Assembly: GCA_041665185.1 (NCBI GenBank)
Contig: JBAYJH010000001.1
Location: forward strand, 1-55,603
Length of the DNA: 55,603 nt
Direction: 5' to 3'
DNA from: JACRAR01 sp041665185
Lineage (GTDB): Bacteria > Pseudomonadota > Gammaproteobacteria > Burkholderiales > Rhodocyclaceae
Position numbers and translations under genes: made by a program. The notes under the pieces are model-generated. The model did no database searches and was not told the DNA's origin. It saw nothing but the letters and a program-made list of their open reading frames with translations. The stretch's first letter is position 1. Each line of letters begins with the position of its first letter. This document shows, in pieces, positions 42,575 through 51,748 of this stretch.

Positions 42575-44422
42575 TCAGATCACGGTGTCGAATACCGCCT
42601 TCGCCTGGGCGTGACAGAACGGCGGCTCGAATACACCGTGGTAGTTGCCATAATAGGCGGTAAAGGCCGGCTGGGACGGGTCTGTCGGCGCCTTGCCGGC
42701 GGTGCCGAAGGTGGCCTGGACCATGGCATCGACGTCGACCGTGGTGACGTTGGTCAGATGGCGGCTGTCGAAGTCGGCTTTCATCGGAGCCAGATGCATC
42801 GCAGGCGGCACGGTTGGATCGCCGGCCCCGCCGCACAGCATGACTTTCGACTTCGGGCTCCAGCCCAGCAGGTCATTCTTCTTGGCCGCCAAGTATAGAG
42901 GGCTGTTGTCGTTGGTCTGGGTGTCGGCGATGAAGGCCGATTGAAACATGGCATCGCGCGCCTGGGTGGGCGTTTCGCCGGCCGCGCCGGGAACTTTGCC
43001 GGTGGTTACCAGGGTGGTGTAGTTCAGCGTGGGGCTGGGCAACAGGCTTTCCACATAACTCGCGTAGGGCGCTTTGAAGGTTGCATTGACGTCGCTGTAG
43101 ACCGTGCCGTAGACCTTTTGCCATGAGGTGACGATGAAGGGCACGAAGAACTGATACCCGGCGATCACGGCGGTGGACTTGATCGAGGCCGACAAATTGT
43201 ACGGCCCGGCCAGGTGGGCTCCGGCGACCACGTTGATTTCCTTGGCGTTGTCGCGCTCGATGGCGCGATGTGCGGACATCGAGGAGTGCCCGCCCTGCGA
43301 ATAGCCGGCCAGCACCACCTTGCCGGATAGAGATGCGCCGACCGTCTTGGCGGCGTTGCGCGCGGCGCGGATGGAGTCGATCACCGAAGTGGCCTCCGAA
43401 TCGGCGTGCAGGTAGGGATGGTAGGCGTAGGTCGACTTGGCGTAGCCGAGATAGTCCGTGGCGACCACCGCGTAACCCTGGGCGGCATACACGGCGGCAA
43501 GCAGGAAGGTCTCGCCGTCGGTCGGGTTTGCCAGGGTGCGGGGCTTCTGCACGTCGGTTCCCTTGGCATAGGCCAGCAGACCGGCGGCGGCGGTGCAGTT
43601 GCCCGCGGGCACCAGCATGACCCCCGAGGCATTGGCCGGTTCGCCTCTCACCCCGATGGTGTTGTAGTTCAGCGCCACCACCTTCACGTCGCACTTGGCC
43701 TTGCCGCTGATCGGCTGCAGGCCGCTGGCCGCGGTGCCGCCATCTATCTGCGCCGCGGTGAGCGTCGTCACCACGGCAGCCGCCTCGACCAAGGTGCCAC
43801 GATTGGTGACGGCCGCGAAGGATTGCCCCGACACGGCGCCCAGGTTCAAATCGCCGAGTTCCTTGCCGCCCGCCGCGAGTGCAAGTTTCAGGTTGTCGAG
43901 TACCTTGTCGCTGGCATCGCCGACCTTGAACACCCCGGTCAGCAGGTCGCCTGAAGGCGCACTGCCCAGGAGCGTCGTGACTTCGTTCTTCACATAGGCT
44001 TTTGCCGCCGCCAAACCGGCCGCGATAGCCGTGCCTTTACTGGCATCGAAGTTGGCAAATGCCGAATTGGCGTCCGAACCGAGGGCCTTGCTGACAACCA
44101 GATCGGTCAGGGGGGTGATGTTGACGTTTCCCCCATCGGTGGCGAAACTGTGCAGGATCACCGTACCGCTGCTGGCCTCCAGAATGCATGGGAGGGATTG
44201 CATGCCGTTGAGTCCGAGCGAAAAGCTGCCGTCGGCGGCGGTCTTGCTGGTCACCGCCGCGCCGCTGATGCATTTCGCGGTCACGGTGGCGTTGGCCAAG
44301 GCGCCGCCGGTGGCGGCCAGGCCGTTGATGATCGGGTACACCGGATTATCCCCGCCGCCGAGGCAGCCCGCCAGAACTGCCGTTGCGACCGATGCAGCCA
44401 GTAAGCTCTTGATTGTCGTCAT
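42575..44422 (-). CDS. Alpha/beta-hydrolase (secretory lipase/esterase-like) lipoprotein
   Basis: The 615-residue protein starts MTTIKSLLAASVATAVLAG-C, a lipoprotein signal with Cys20, so it should be anchored on the periplasmic or outer side of the membrane. After a glycine-rich spacer comes a region of about 230 residues resembling a repeat-domain (ALANATVTAKCISG...SLGLNGM, carboxypeptidase-regulatory-like beta fold). The hydrolase follows: YAVVATDYLGYAKSTYAYHPYLHADSEATSVIDSIRAAR and nucleophile motif GYSQGGHS (Ser375). The end holds PTVPPAMH (acid) and YYGNYHGVFEPP (His). These triad placements are inferred. AAGGAGAGAGG precedes the ATG. The gene stands alone. Confidence 0.82.
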   Translation of the reverse strand: MTTIKSLLAASVATAVLAGCLGGGDNPVYPIINGLAATGGALANATVTAKCISGAAVTSKTAADGSFSLGLNGMQSLPCILEASSGTVILHSFATDGGNVNITPLTDLVVSKALGSDANSAFANFDASKGTAIAAGLAAAKAYVKNEVTTLLGSAPSGDLLTGVFKVGDASDKVLDNLKLALAAGGKELGDLNLGAVSGQSFAAVTNRGTLVEAAAVVTTLTAAQIDGGTAASGLQPISGKAKCDVKVVALNYNTIGVRGEPANASGVMLVPAGNCTAAAGLLAYAKGTDVQKPRTLANPTDGETFLLAAVYAAQGYAVVATDYLGYAKSTYAYHPYLHADSEATSVIDSIRAARNAAKTVGASLSGKVVLAGYSQGGHSSMSAHRAIERDNAKEINVVAGAHLAGPYNLSASIKSTAVIAGYQFFVPFIVTSWQKVYGTVYSDVNATFKAPYASYVESLLPSPTLNYTTLVTTGKVPGAAGETPTQARDAMFQSAFIADTQTNDNSPLYLAAKKNDLLGWSPKSKVMLCGGAGDPTVPPAMHLAPMKADFDSRHLTNVTTVDVDAMVQATFGTAGKAPTDPSQPAFTAYYGNYHGVFEPPFCHAQAKAVFDTVI

Positions 44423-44590
44423 CCCTCTCTCCTTGCCAGTGGTTGTTTTATGTATAAAGCATGCGGGCGCTAGATTGAGCCATCGGGAAACGAAAGTCAA
44501 TCTCCAGACGTTGCGGTGCGCCGGTGGGAGCGATGCGGTTGCTTACAGCCGCCATCAAAACAAAATGCGCAATGTGGAATGACAATGCGC

Positions 44591-47215
44591 CTATTTTTTT
44601 GCCGCGCGCTTCTTGGTGGCGGCCTTCGTCGCCACGCTGGTCTTCGGGGCGGCCGGTTTTTTCGCCTTGGCGGCAACGACCTTTGCCGGTTTTGCAGCCG
44701 GCACGGCTGGTGCGGCTTTCTCCGCTTTGGCGACTGCCCCCGCCTTCGCCACCTTGGGCGCGCGCGGTTCGAACTCGAAACCGACCTTGCCGTCACCGCC
44801 GCGCACCAGATAGGCGGAAAACTTGCGCTTGGTGCGCGAGGAGATGAATTCCTTCAACAGGTCGGTCCTGCCGGTGGCCAGCAATTTCTGCATCTGCGCC
44901 CGCTCGACCGGTTGTTGCAGGATGATCTTGCCGGAGCGGAAATCGCAGGCCTTGGCCGGGCCGACCGATTTCTCGCAGACATAGGCCATGCCGTGTTCGA
45001 AGATGCCGGCGCCGCACTTGGGACAGGGGCCGAGAGATTCCTGGCCGCTGAAATCGACTTCCTCATCGGCACCTTCGCTGCTCTGGCCGAAGTCGAACTC
45101 GGGTTGCAGATCGGCGTTGAGCTTGATGATCGCCGCGAAGGGCCGCCCCATCTTGCTGCGAAAGCCCTGCAAGGGACCGACGACGCGCTTCTCCAGCAAT
45201 TCCTCGACTTCCTCCGGCTCATACTGGCGGCTGGCGACGACTTTCCACAAGGAGAATTCGCAGGACTTGCACTGGAACTTCTTGTAGTTTTCCTGGATCA
45301 CCCCGCCGCACTTGGGGCAGGGCTGCTTCAGGGTGCTGAACGCCTCGTCGGGAATCTCGCCGTGTTTGATGCGCTCGACCATTTCCTGGGTCTGGGTGAC
45401 GATATGGTCCATGAACGCATTGCGCGCCAGCGCTCCATGCTCCATCTCGCGCAGTTGGTACTCCCAGTTGCCGGTGAGCTCCGGCGAACGCAATTCATCG
45501 ACGCCGAGCTTGGAAAGCGCGAACAGCAGCGAGAAGGCCTTCGCCGTCGGCTGTAGTTCGCGGCCGTTGCGATGGACGTACTCCTCGTAAATCAGGCCTT
45601 CGATGGTGGCGGCGCGCGTCGCTGGAGTGCCCAGGCCGCGCGCCGCCATGGCCTCGCGCAACTCCTCGTCCTCGACCAGCTTGCCGGCGCCTTCCATGGC
45701 GGAGAGCAGCGTGGCTTCGTTGAAGCGCGGCGGCGGCTTGGTCTGGTTCGGCTTGACCTCGACATCGTTGGCCCAGACCCGTTCGTTCTTTTCCACCGCC
45801 ACCAGTTGCGCGCCGCCGCCTTCCCCATCGCCGTCGCCGAGCGCTTCCTTGCCATACACCGCCAGCCAGCCCGCCGACACCAGCACCTTGCCTTCGGTCT
45901 TGAATGGCTCGTTTTCGACGCGGGTGATGCGGGTGGTGACGTTGTATTCGGCGGCCGGATAGAAGATCGCCAGGAAGCGCTTGGTGACCAGGTCGTAGAG
46001 CTTCTGTTCGGGTTCCGACAAGTGCTTCGGCGCCTGCGCCGTCGGGATGATGGCGAAGTGGTCGGTGATCTTGGCGTTGTTGAAGATGCGTTTGTTGGGA
46101 TGCACCCAGCCGTTCTTGAGGATCAGCCCGGCGTGTATCGCGTACTGGGTTTCGCCCAGGACTTGCAGCGTCTCCTTGACGTTGGCGATGTAGTCTTCCG
46201 GCAGGCAGCGCGAATCGGTCCGCGGATAGGTCAGCACCTTGTGCTTTTCGTAGAGTGCCTGGGCCAGCCCCAGCGTCGATTTGGCCGAGAAGCCGAAGCG
46301 CCCGTTGGCTTCGCGCTGGAGCGAGGTCAGGTCGAAGAGCTGGGGAGGCAGCTGCGTCGTCGGCTTGCTTTCCTCCGTGACGCTGCCCGGTTTGCCCAGG
46401 CATTTCTGGCGTAGCGCTTCGGCCCTGGCGACTTCCCACAGGCGTTCGGCGCGCGCATGTTCGTCGCTTTCGGCGCCGCTCGGCTTCTTGAATTTCTCAT
46501 CGAACCAGCGGCCGCGATAGGTGCCGGCGACCGCACCGAATTCGGCTTCCAGCTCCCAATAATCGCGCGAAACGAACTTGCGTATCCTTTCCTCACGCTC
46601 CACCAGCACCGCCAACGTCGGGGTTTGCACGCGGCCGACGGGGGTCTTGTGGAAGCCGCCGCTCTTCGAGTTGAAGGCGGTCATGGCGCGCGTGCCGTTG
46701 ATGCCGATCAGCCAGTCCGCCTCGGAACGGCAGCGCGCGGCATCCGCCAGCGGCCGCATTTCCTCGTCCGAACGCAGATGCGCGAAACCGTCGCGGATCG
46801 CACCCTGGGTCATCGATTGCAGCCACAGGCGGCGGATCGGCTTGTCGGTCTTGGCGTGTTGCGCCACGTAGCGGAAAATCAATTCGCCCTCGCGCCCGGC
46901 GTCGCAGGCATTGACCAGGCCGCTGACATCCTTGCGCTTGATCAGCCGCGTCAGCAGTTTCAGCCGTTCCGCGGTCTTGTCGATCGGGTTCAGGGCGAAA
47001 TGCGGCGGAATCACCGGCAGGTGGGCGAACGACCATTTGCCGCGCTTGACCTCGTATTCCTCGGGCACCGTCAGTTCCAGCAGGTGGCCGATGGCCGAGG
47101 AGAGGACGTAATCGTCGCTCTCGAAGTAATCACCCTGCTTGTTGAAACCGCCGAGCGCCCGGGCGATGTCCTGGGCGACCGAGGGTTTTTCGGCGATGAT
47201 CAGTTGTTTACTCAT
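44591..47215 (-). CDS. topB: DNA topoisomerase III (type IA) with Lys/Ala-rich C-terminal tail
   Basis: The 874-residue enzyme decatenates DNA through single-strand passage. The Toprim domain is at the N-terminus (KQLIIAEKPSVAQDIARALGG, NACDAGREGELIFRYV) and the active-site tyrosine is Y330 in VLTYPRTDSRCLPEDY. KTPVGRVQTPTLAVLVEREE and ARGLGTPATRAATIEGLI are typical. Two C-terminal zinc ribbons follow (CPKCGGVIQENYKKFQCKSC and CPKCGAGI...CEKSVGPAKAC). The last 60 or so residues are a histone-H1/AlgP-like Lys/Ala/Pro tail that should bind DNA electrostatically. E. coli TopB is 653 residues, so the extra length is the zinc ribbons and tail. It begins the topB-smg-dprA group on the minus strand. 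Confidence 0.93.
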   Translation of the reverse strand: MSKQLIIAEKPSVAQDIARALGGFNKQGDYFESDDYVLSSAIGHLLELTVPEEYEVKRGKWSFAHLPVIPPHFALNPIDKTAERLKLLTRLIKRKDVSGLVNACDAGREGELIFRYVAQHAKTDKPIRRLWLQSMTQGAIRDGFAHLRSDEEMRPLADAARCRSEADWLIGINGTRAMTAFNSKSGGFHKTPVGRVQTPTLAVLVEREERIRKFVSRDYWELEAEFGAVAGTYRGRWFDEKFKKPSGAESDEHARAERLWEVARAEALRQKCLGKPGSVTEESKPTTQLPPQLFDLTSLQREANGRFGFSAKSTLGLAQALYEKHKVLTYPRTDSRCLPEDYIANVKETLQVLGETQYAIHAGLILKNGWVHPNKRIFNNAKITDHFAIIPTAQAPKHLSEPEQKLYDLVTKRFLAIFYPAAEYNVTTRITRVENEPFKTEGKVLVSAGWLAVYGKEALGDGDGEGGGAQLVAVEKNERVWANDVEVKPNQTKPPPRFNEATLLSAMEGAGKLVEDEELREAMAARGLGTPATRAATIEGLIYEEYVHRNGRELQPTAKAFSLLFALSKLGVDELRSPELTGNWEYQLREMEHGALARNAFMDHIVTQTQEMVERIKHGEIPDEAFSTLKQPCPKCGGVIQENYKKFQCKSCEFSLWKVVASRQYEPEEVEELLEKRVVGPLQGFRSKMGRPFAAIIKLNADLQPEFDFGQSSEGADEEVDFSGQESLGPCPKCGAGIFEHGMAYVCEKSVGPAKACDFRSGKIILQQPVERAQMQKLLATGRTDLLKEFISSRTKRKFSAYLVRGGDGKVGFEFEPRAPKVAKAGAVAKAEKAAPAVPAAKPAKVVAAKAKKPAAPKTSVATKAATKKRAAKK

Positions 47216-47309
47216 TGACGGCTGTGGGGCAGGCGAAGCGCCGCATGATAAGCGCGTGGGGTGGCCGCTGGCAAGCTGTGATTATTTTCTTCAGTGACGA
47301 ATTAGGCAC

Positions 47310-47780
47310 TTAATGCACGAAAGGCAATTCTTCGCCCGCCGTCAGCAGCTCTTCCATCAATAGCGTGTCGAGCGAACGATGCCGCCGCCACAACACCATC
47401 AGCACGATGATCTTCAGTTTGTCCAGGGAGACCACGGACTCCCTCAGCACCATGGCGCGTTCGATGATCATCTCGCGCAGGACGGTGTCGATGGCCTCGG
47501 CGCTTTCCAGGAAACACAGGAAACCGCGGCATTCGGTCGGCAGCTTGGCGAGTTCGGCCGCGCAATAGAGCCGCACCGAGCTGGATGCGGAGTTGAGCCG
47601 ATGGTGATTGGGATGATCTTCGTCGGCCAGGGATTCCAGTCCGGCGAGCCATTCCAGCGCTGCCGAGATATCGTCCTGCTCGAAGCCGATCGCGGAAAGC
47701 TTGCGGGCAAGCACCGAAGATTCCGGGCAGGCGCCAGGCTGAGCATAGGTTTCAAAGAGGTAGACCAGGATATCGAACAT
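47310..47780 (-). CDS. smg: Smg family protein (DUF494)
   Basis: The 156-residue protein is of the Smg/DUF494 family, whose role is unknown but which sits next to dprA in many beta- and gamma-proteobacteria, as here (54-bp gap). MFDILVYLFETYAQPGACPESSVLARKLSAIGFEQDDISAALEWLAGLE and SVRLYCAAELAKLPTECRGFLCFLES are characteristic. The C-terminal REMIIERAM(V)...LDKLKIIVLMVLW is also typical. No membrane span or catalytic motif is visible. Confidence 0.93.
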   Translation of the reverse strand: MFDILVYLFETYAQPGACPESSVLARKLSAIGFEQDDISAALEWLAGLESLADEDHPNHHRLNSASSSVRLYCAAELAKLPTECRGFLCFLESAEAIDTVLREMIIERAMVLRESVVSLDKLKIIVLMVLWRRHRSLDTLLMEELLTAGEELPFVH

Positions 47781-47834
47781 GGTGTTGTCTAAGATTAGTG
47801 GGCACGACTTTGGAGAATTTGGTGCGATTATGCT

Positions 47835-48953
47835 TTATATACGTTGTACGCGCTGATAGCGACCCCCCGGCAAGCTCGCGACATGTCCATCGAGTTCAAG
47901 TTCTAACAGCATGGCAAGAAGCGCCGCGGGCGTCAAGCCGGAACGCGCCGCAAGGGTGTCGATATCGCAGGGATCGGGCCCCAGCAACGTCAGTAAGGTG
48001 ACTCCCTCGGCGTCGATTGCCGGGCCGTTGAGGCCGGCGTCTGGATCGGCGACCGCCGCGTGCCAGCCTATTTCTTCGAGGATATCCTGCGCCGATTCGA
48101 CCAGTTTGGCCCCTTGCTTGATGAGTTGGTGGCAACCCTTGGCGAGTGGCGAATGGATGGAGCCGGGTATGGCGAAAACGTCGCGCCCGGCTTCGGCGGC
48201 CAGCCGCGCGGTAATCAGAGAACCGCTACGGGCTGCCGCCTCGACCACCAGGCAGCCTTTGGCGAGGCCGGCGATGAGGCGATTGCGGCGCGGAAAATTG
48301 GCGGCGAGGGCCGGGGTATTCAGCGGAAATTCGCTGACGATGGCGCCGTGGCTGGCGATGCTGCGCGCCAGTTCGCGGTTGCGGGCCGGATAGATACGGT
48401 CGGCGCCGGTGCCGATGACGGCGACGGTCGAACCGCTATGCGCCCCGGTTGCGCTCAAGGCGCCGCGGTGTGCCGCCGCATCGATGCCCAGCGCCAAGCC
48501 ACTGACGACGGTCAGTCCGACGCCGGACAGCGACGCCGCAAAGGCTTCGGCATTGGCGATGCCCTGGGGCGTGGCATTGCGGCTGCCGACGATGGCCATG
48601 GCCGGGCGGTTGAGCAGGTCGACGCGGCCTTTCACATACAGCAGCACTGGCGGGTCGGCGCTGGTCAGCAGGGCTTGGGGATAGGCGCTGTCGGCGAGGG
48701 TGACGACAGCATTGCCGGGTTCGGCGGCCCAGGCGAGGGTGGCGTCGATTTCCGCGGCAATGGCCGCGTCCGTCAGCAGCAGGCGCTCCGCCAGCGGCGG
48801 GTCGATCACGCCGCGCAGGGCAACCAGGCCGGCACCGAAAATCGCCGCGGGCAAACCGAAGGTTCGTAACAGCCGGCGCCGGGTTTCGCCGCCGATGCCG
48901 GGGATCAGCGTCAGTCGGATCCAGGACGCCAGGCCCGCATCGGCGTTATCCAC
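47835..48953 (-). CDS. dprA: DNA-processing/recombination-mediator protein DprA (Smf)
   Basis: The 372-residue protein loads RecA on incoming single-stranded DNA during natural transformation. The Rossmann domain is clear: PPVLLYVKGRVDLLNRPAMAIVGSRNATPQGIANAEAFAASLS, VVSGLALGIDAAAHRGAL and STVAVIGTGADRIYPARNRELA. GAIVSEFPLNTPALAANFPRRNRLIAGLAKGCLVVEAAARSGSLITARLAAEAGRDVFAIPG completes it. A winged-helix C-terminal domain (LLGPDPCDIDTLAARSGLTPAALLAMLLELELDGHV) and an N-terminal SAM domain (LIPGIGGETRRRLLRTFGLP) are present. GTG 48953 avoids overlap with the LysM gene; an ATG at 49019 would overlap it by 47 bp and adds a non-conserved tail. Confidence 0.93.
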   Translation of the reverse strand: MDNADAGLASWIRLTLIPGIGGETRRRLLRTFGLPAAIFGAGLVALRGVIDPPLAERLLLTDAAIAAEIDATLAWAAEPGNAVVTLADSAYPQALLTSADPPVLLYVKGRVDLLNRPAMAIVGSRNATPQGIANAEAFAASLSGVGLTVVSGLALGIDAAAHRGALSATGAHSGSTVAVIGTGADRIYPARNRELARSIASHGAIVSEFPLNTPALAANFPRRNRLIAGLAKGCLVVEAAARSGSLITARLAAEAGRDVFAIPGSIHSPLAKGCHQLIKQGAKLVESAQDILEEIGWHAAVADPDAGLNGPAIDAEGVTLLTLLGPDPCDIDTLAARSGLTPAALLAMLLELELDGHVASLPGGRYQRVQRI

Positions 48954-48972
48954 GGGCAGGCGATTTGACTGC

Positions 48973-50061
48973 TCAGGGAGCGGCGACGACGTCGCCGATC
49001 TCGACCGTGCGGGTGACATTCATCACCAGTGCATAGGAAATCCGCTCGAAAACCCGGAATACGAACAATAGCCCATAGCGTTCGTCCGGTAGTCGATAGA
49101 TGGCCTTCTTGCCCTGGTAGCGGTCGCTGACTTCCGCGCCGGCGCGCGACACGGAAAGTACATGGCCGACTTCCAGGCCGTCGCGTTTGCCGCGCGACAA
49201 GGTCACGATCGAGTCGCGCCCGGCCTGGCCGACCCCGCCGTAGACGGAGACGATGCGACCCTTGAAGGCCTTGTCCGGTGCGTGCGGCACATAGCTGATG
49301 ACATCGAGACGCGGCGCCGGCAGCAGGTGATCGCCGCGACCGATCTCGCGGCGCGAGGTGAGGATTTCGAAAGTCGTCGGCTCACCTTCGCGGACGACAC
49401 TGGCGCTGCCCAGGTAGAACGCTTCGTAGCCCAGCGTTTCCTTGGTCTCCGGATCGATCAGGGCCTTGCCCGGGCGGTAGATCTGCCACAGTTTGGCCTG
49501 GTCTTTCACGCCAGTGACGTAGGCCAGGTCGCCTTTGCCGATATACACCCGGTCTTCCTGGGTGGCGACGATACGTGGCGTGCTGTCGAGCTGGCCGGAT
49601 TCCACCACCAGCGGTTCGCTCAGGAACGGTTCGATCGCCTGCTGCGGAATGCTGGGAATCTCCCGCTTGTTGCTGTCGCTGTAGACCTGCGGTCCGGCCT
49701 TGACCGTGGCCGCGGTGGCCGCGGTGGCGATGGCGTCGGCGATCTTGAGTTGCGGCTGATCGCCTTTCCTGTCGAGAATCACCACCTGGCCGGGGTAGAT
49801 GCGTTGCGGGTTGCGGATCTGTTCCTGGTTGAGGCGCCAGATTTCGGGCCAGCGGTAGGGTTGTTTGAGGAATTTCGAGGCGATGCCCCAGAGCGTATCG
49901 CCGGGGAGCACGATGTGACGGTCGGGGGCGCCGTCGGCCAACTCAGGGGCGCTACCCGCGGCTTGAGTGGGCGCCGTCTGCGCTTGGGCGGGAAGAATCG
50001 GCAGGCCCAGCATCAGGCTTGAAGAAGTCAGCAGCAGCACGGATATAATGCGAGTATTCAT
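48973..50061 (-). CDS. LysM-domain peptidoglycan-binding protein
   Basis: The 362-residue exported protein has a signal peptide (MNTRIISVLLLTSSSLMLGLPILPAQAQ). A single LysM domain follows (HIVLPGDTLWGIASKFLKQPYRWPEIWRLNQEQIRNPQRIYPGQVVILD). The long C-terminal beta-rich part contains YIGKGDLAYVTG, YRPGKALIDPETKETLGYEAFYLGSA and IVTLSRGKRDGLEVGHVLSV. This exact architecture, next to dprA and divergent from def, is common in beta-proteobacteria and its role is undefined, probably in envelope maintenance. The start at 50061 is preferred to an ATG at 50091 because the signal peptide begins there. It is divergent from def over 195 bp. Confidence 0.9.
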   Translation of the reverse strand: MNTRIISVLLLTSSSLMLGLPILPAQAQTAPTQAAGSAPELADGAPDRHIVLPGDTLWGIASKFLKQPYRWPEIWRLNQEQIRNPQRIYPGQVVILDRKGDQPQLKIADAIATAATAATVKAGPQVYSDSNKREIPSIPQQAIEPFLSEPLVVESGQLDSTPRIVATQEDRVYIGKGDLAYVTGVKDQAKLWQIYRPGKALIDPETKETLGYEAFYLGSASVVREGEPTTFEILTSRREIGRGDHLLPAPRLDVISYVPHAPDKAFKGRIVSVYGGVGQAGRDSIVTLSRGKRDGLEVGHVLSVSRAGAEVSDRYQGKKAIYRLPDERYGLLFVFRVFERISYALVMNVTRTVEIGDVVAAP

Positions 50062-50256
50062 GGTCGTCGTGGCACCTTGCCGGTCATGCATTCGATGCTC
50101 CAGCGAGCCGCACCCGTGGTTACCAGTTCCCGAGTGGACTACCGGAAGCAGTTTGCCTGAGATTTTGCATGTAATGATTTAATTCAGCAACCATTTCGCC
50201 GACATTTCCAGAGAATTCACAGCCCGCGGCGCGAATAATTTCTACTACGGACCAAC

Positions 50257-50769
50257 ATGGCGCAACTTCCCATCATCTGTTATCCCGATCCGCGCCTGCA
50301 TACCAGGGCGGCCAGGATCGAGCGCGTGGACGCATCGATACGCCAGCTTGCGGCCGACATGGCCGAAACCATGTATGCGGCGCCCGGCGTCGGTCTGGCG
50401 GCGACCCAGGTTGACCGGCACATTCAGCTCATCGTCATCGATGTCTCCGAGGACAAAACCAGGCTACAGACCTTCATCAACCCTGAAATTCTGGCGCGGG
50501 AAGGCGAATGCGAGGGCGAAGAGGGTTGCCTGTCGGTGCCGGGCGTTTATGAAACCGTCACCCGCAGCGCCTGGGTGCGCGTGCGCGCCCTCGGCCTGGA
50601 CGGCGAGCCTTTCGAACTGGAAGCCGACGACCTGCTGGCGGTGTGTATTCAGCACGAAATGGATCACCTGCAAGGCAAGGTGTTCGTCGAGTATCTGTCG
50701 CGCCTCAAGCAGTCACGGATCAAGAACAAGCTCTCCAAACTCACCAAGCACGCCCGGGTTACGGCTTGA
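50257..50769 (+). CDS. def: Peptide deformylase
   Basis: The 170-residue metalloenzyme removes the N-formyl group from nascent proteins. All three family motifs are present: GVGLAATQ (44-51), EGCLSVP with metal ligand Cys91, and QHEMDHLQG with His133, catalytic Glu134 and His137. Length and the type-I gene order def-fmt are standard. It is divergent from the LysM gene, and its TGA shares one base with the fmt ATG (TGATG, 50767-50771), so the two are translationally coupled. Confidence 0.98.
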   Translation: MAQLPIICYPDPRLHTRAARIERVDASIRQLAADMAETMYAAPGVGLAATQVDRHIQLIVIDVSEDKTRLQTFINPEILAREGECEGEEGCLSVPGVYETVTRSAWVRVRALGLDGEPFELEADDLLAVCIQHEMDHLQGKVFVEYLSRLKQSRIKNKLSKLTKHARVTA

Positions 50770-51692
50770 TGAGGCTGATATTTGCCGGCACGCCGGAATT
50801 CGCCGCGTTGGCATTGCAGGCCCTGCTGGCGGCCGGGCATGAGGTGCCCCTGGTGCTCACCCAGCCGGACCGTCCTGCCGGCCGTGGCATGCAGCTGCTG
50901 CCCAGTGCCGTCAAGCGCTGCGCCCAGGAGCACGGACTGACGGTGTACCAGCCGGAACGCCTGAAAGATCCGGCCACTCATGAGCCACTACGCAACGTCG
51001 CTGCCGACCTGATGGTGGTCGCGGCCTACGGCCTGATCCTGCCGCAAGCGGTGCTCGACCTGCCGCGCCTGGGCTGCCTCAACATCCACGCTTCGCTGCT
51101 GCCCCGCTGGCGCGGCGCGGCCCCCATCCAGCGCGCCATCGCGGCGGGCGATGAGGAAACCGGCATTACCATCATGCGCATGGATGCCGGTCTCGACACC
51201 GGCGCCATGCTGCTGAAACGAGCACTGCCGATCGGCAGCAACGACACCTCGGCTACATTGCACGACAAGCTGGCTTTGCTCGGGGCCGAACTGATCGTTG
51301 AGGTGCTGGCCAAACTCGACACCTTGCAACCAATTTCCCAGCCGAGCGAGGGCGTTACCTACGCCGACAAGGTTGCCAAGAACGAAGCGCCGATCGACTG
51401 GCGGCGATCGGCGCCAGAACTGGAGCGCCAGGTGCGGGCCTGCAACCCGTTTCCAGTCGCCGCGGCCGTCTTCAATGCGGTGCCGCTGAAGATCTGGAGT
51501 GCTGCGCCTTCGTCCGCCTCAGGGACGCCGGGGACGGTGCTGGAGGTGGACCACCAGGGAATTCTGGTCGCCTGCGGCAGCGGGGCGCTGCGCCTCACCG
51601 AGTTGCAGAAGCCCGGCGGCAAGCGCTTGCCGGTCGGCGACTTTCTGCATGGGTTCCCGGTGGCCGTCGGCGCATCCTTCGACGTCGATTGA
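50769..51692 (+). CDS. fmt: Methionyl-tRNA formyltransferase
   Basis: The 307-residue enzyme formylates initiator Met-tRNA with 10-formyltetrahydrofolate, the counterpart of def. It begins MRLIFAGTPEFAALALQALLAAGHEV, then shows LTQPDRPAGRGMQLLPSAVK, the catalytic region YGLILPQAVLDLPRLGCLNIHASLLPRWRGAAPIQRAIAAGDEETGITIMRMDAGLDTGAML and the C-terminal tRNA-binding domain (VTYADKVAKNEAPIDWRRSAPELERQVRACNPFP). The start is ATG 50769; an upstream in-frame ATG (50643) lies inside def and is spurious. Confidence 0.97.
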   Translation: MRLIFAGTPEFAALALQALLAAGHEVPLVLTQPDRPAGRGMQLLPSAVKRCAQEHGLTVYQPERLKDPATHEPLRNVAADLMVVAAYGLILPQAVLDLPRLGCLNIHASLLPRWRGAAPIQRAIAAGDEETGITIMRMDAGLDTGAMLLKRALPIGSNDTSATLHDKLALLGAELIVEVLAKLDTLQPISQPSEGVTYADKVAKNEAPIDWRRSAPELERQVRACNPFPVAAAVFNAVPLKIWSAAPSSASGTPGTVLEVDHQGILVACGSGALRLTELQKPGGKRLPVGDFLHGFPVAVGASFDVD

Positions 51693-51748
51693 ATTTTCCG
51701 GCATGCACCCCATCTAATCGCACTCATACGTAGCGAGGGAGAAACCCC

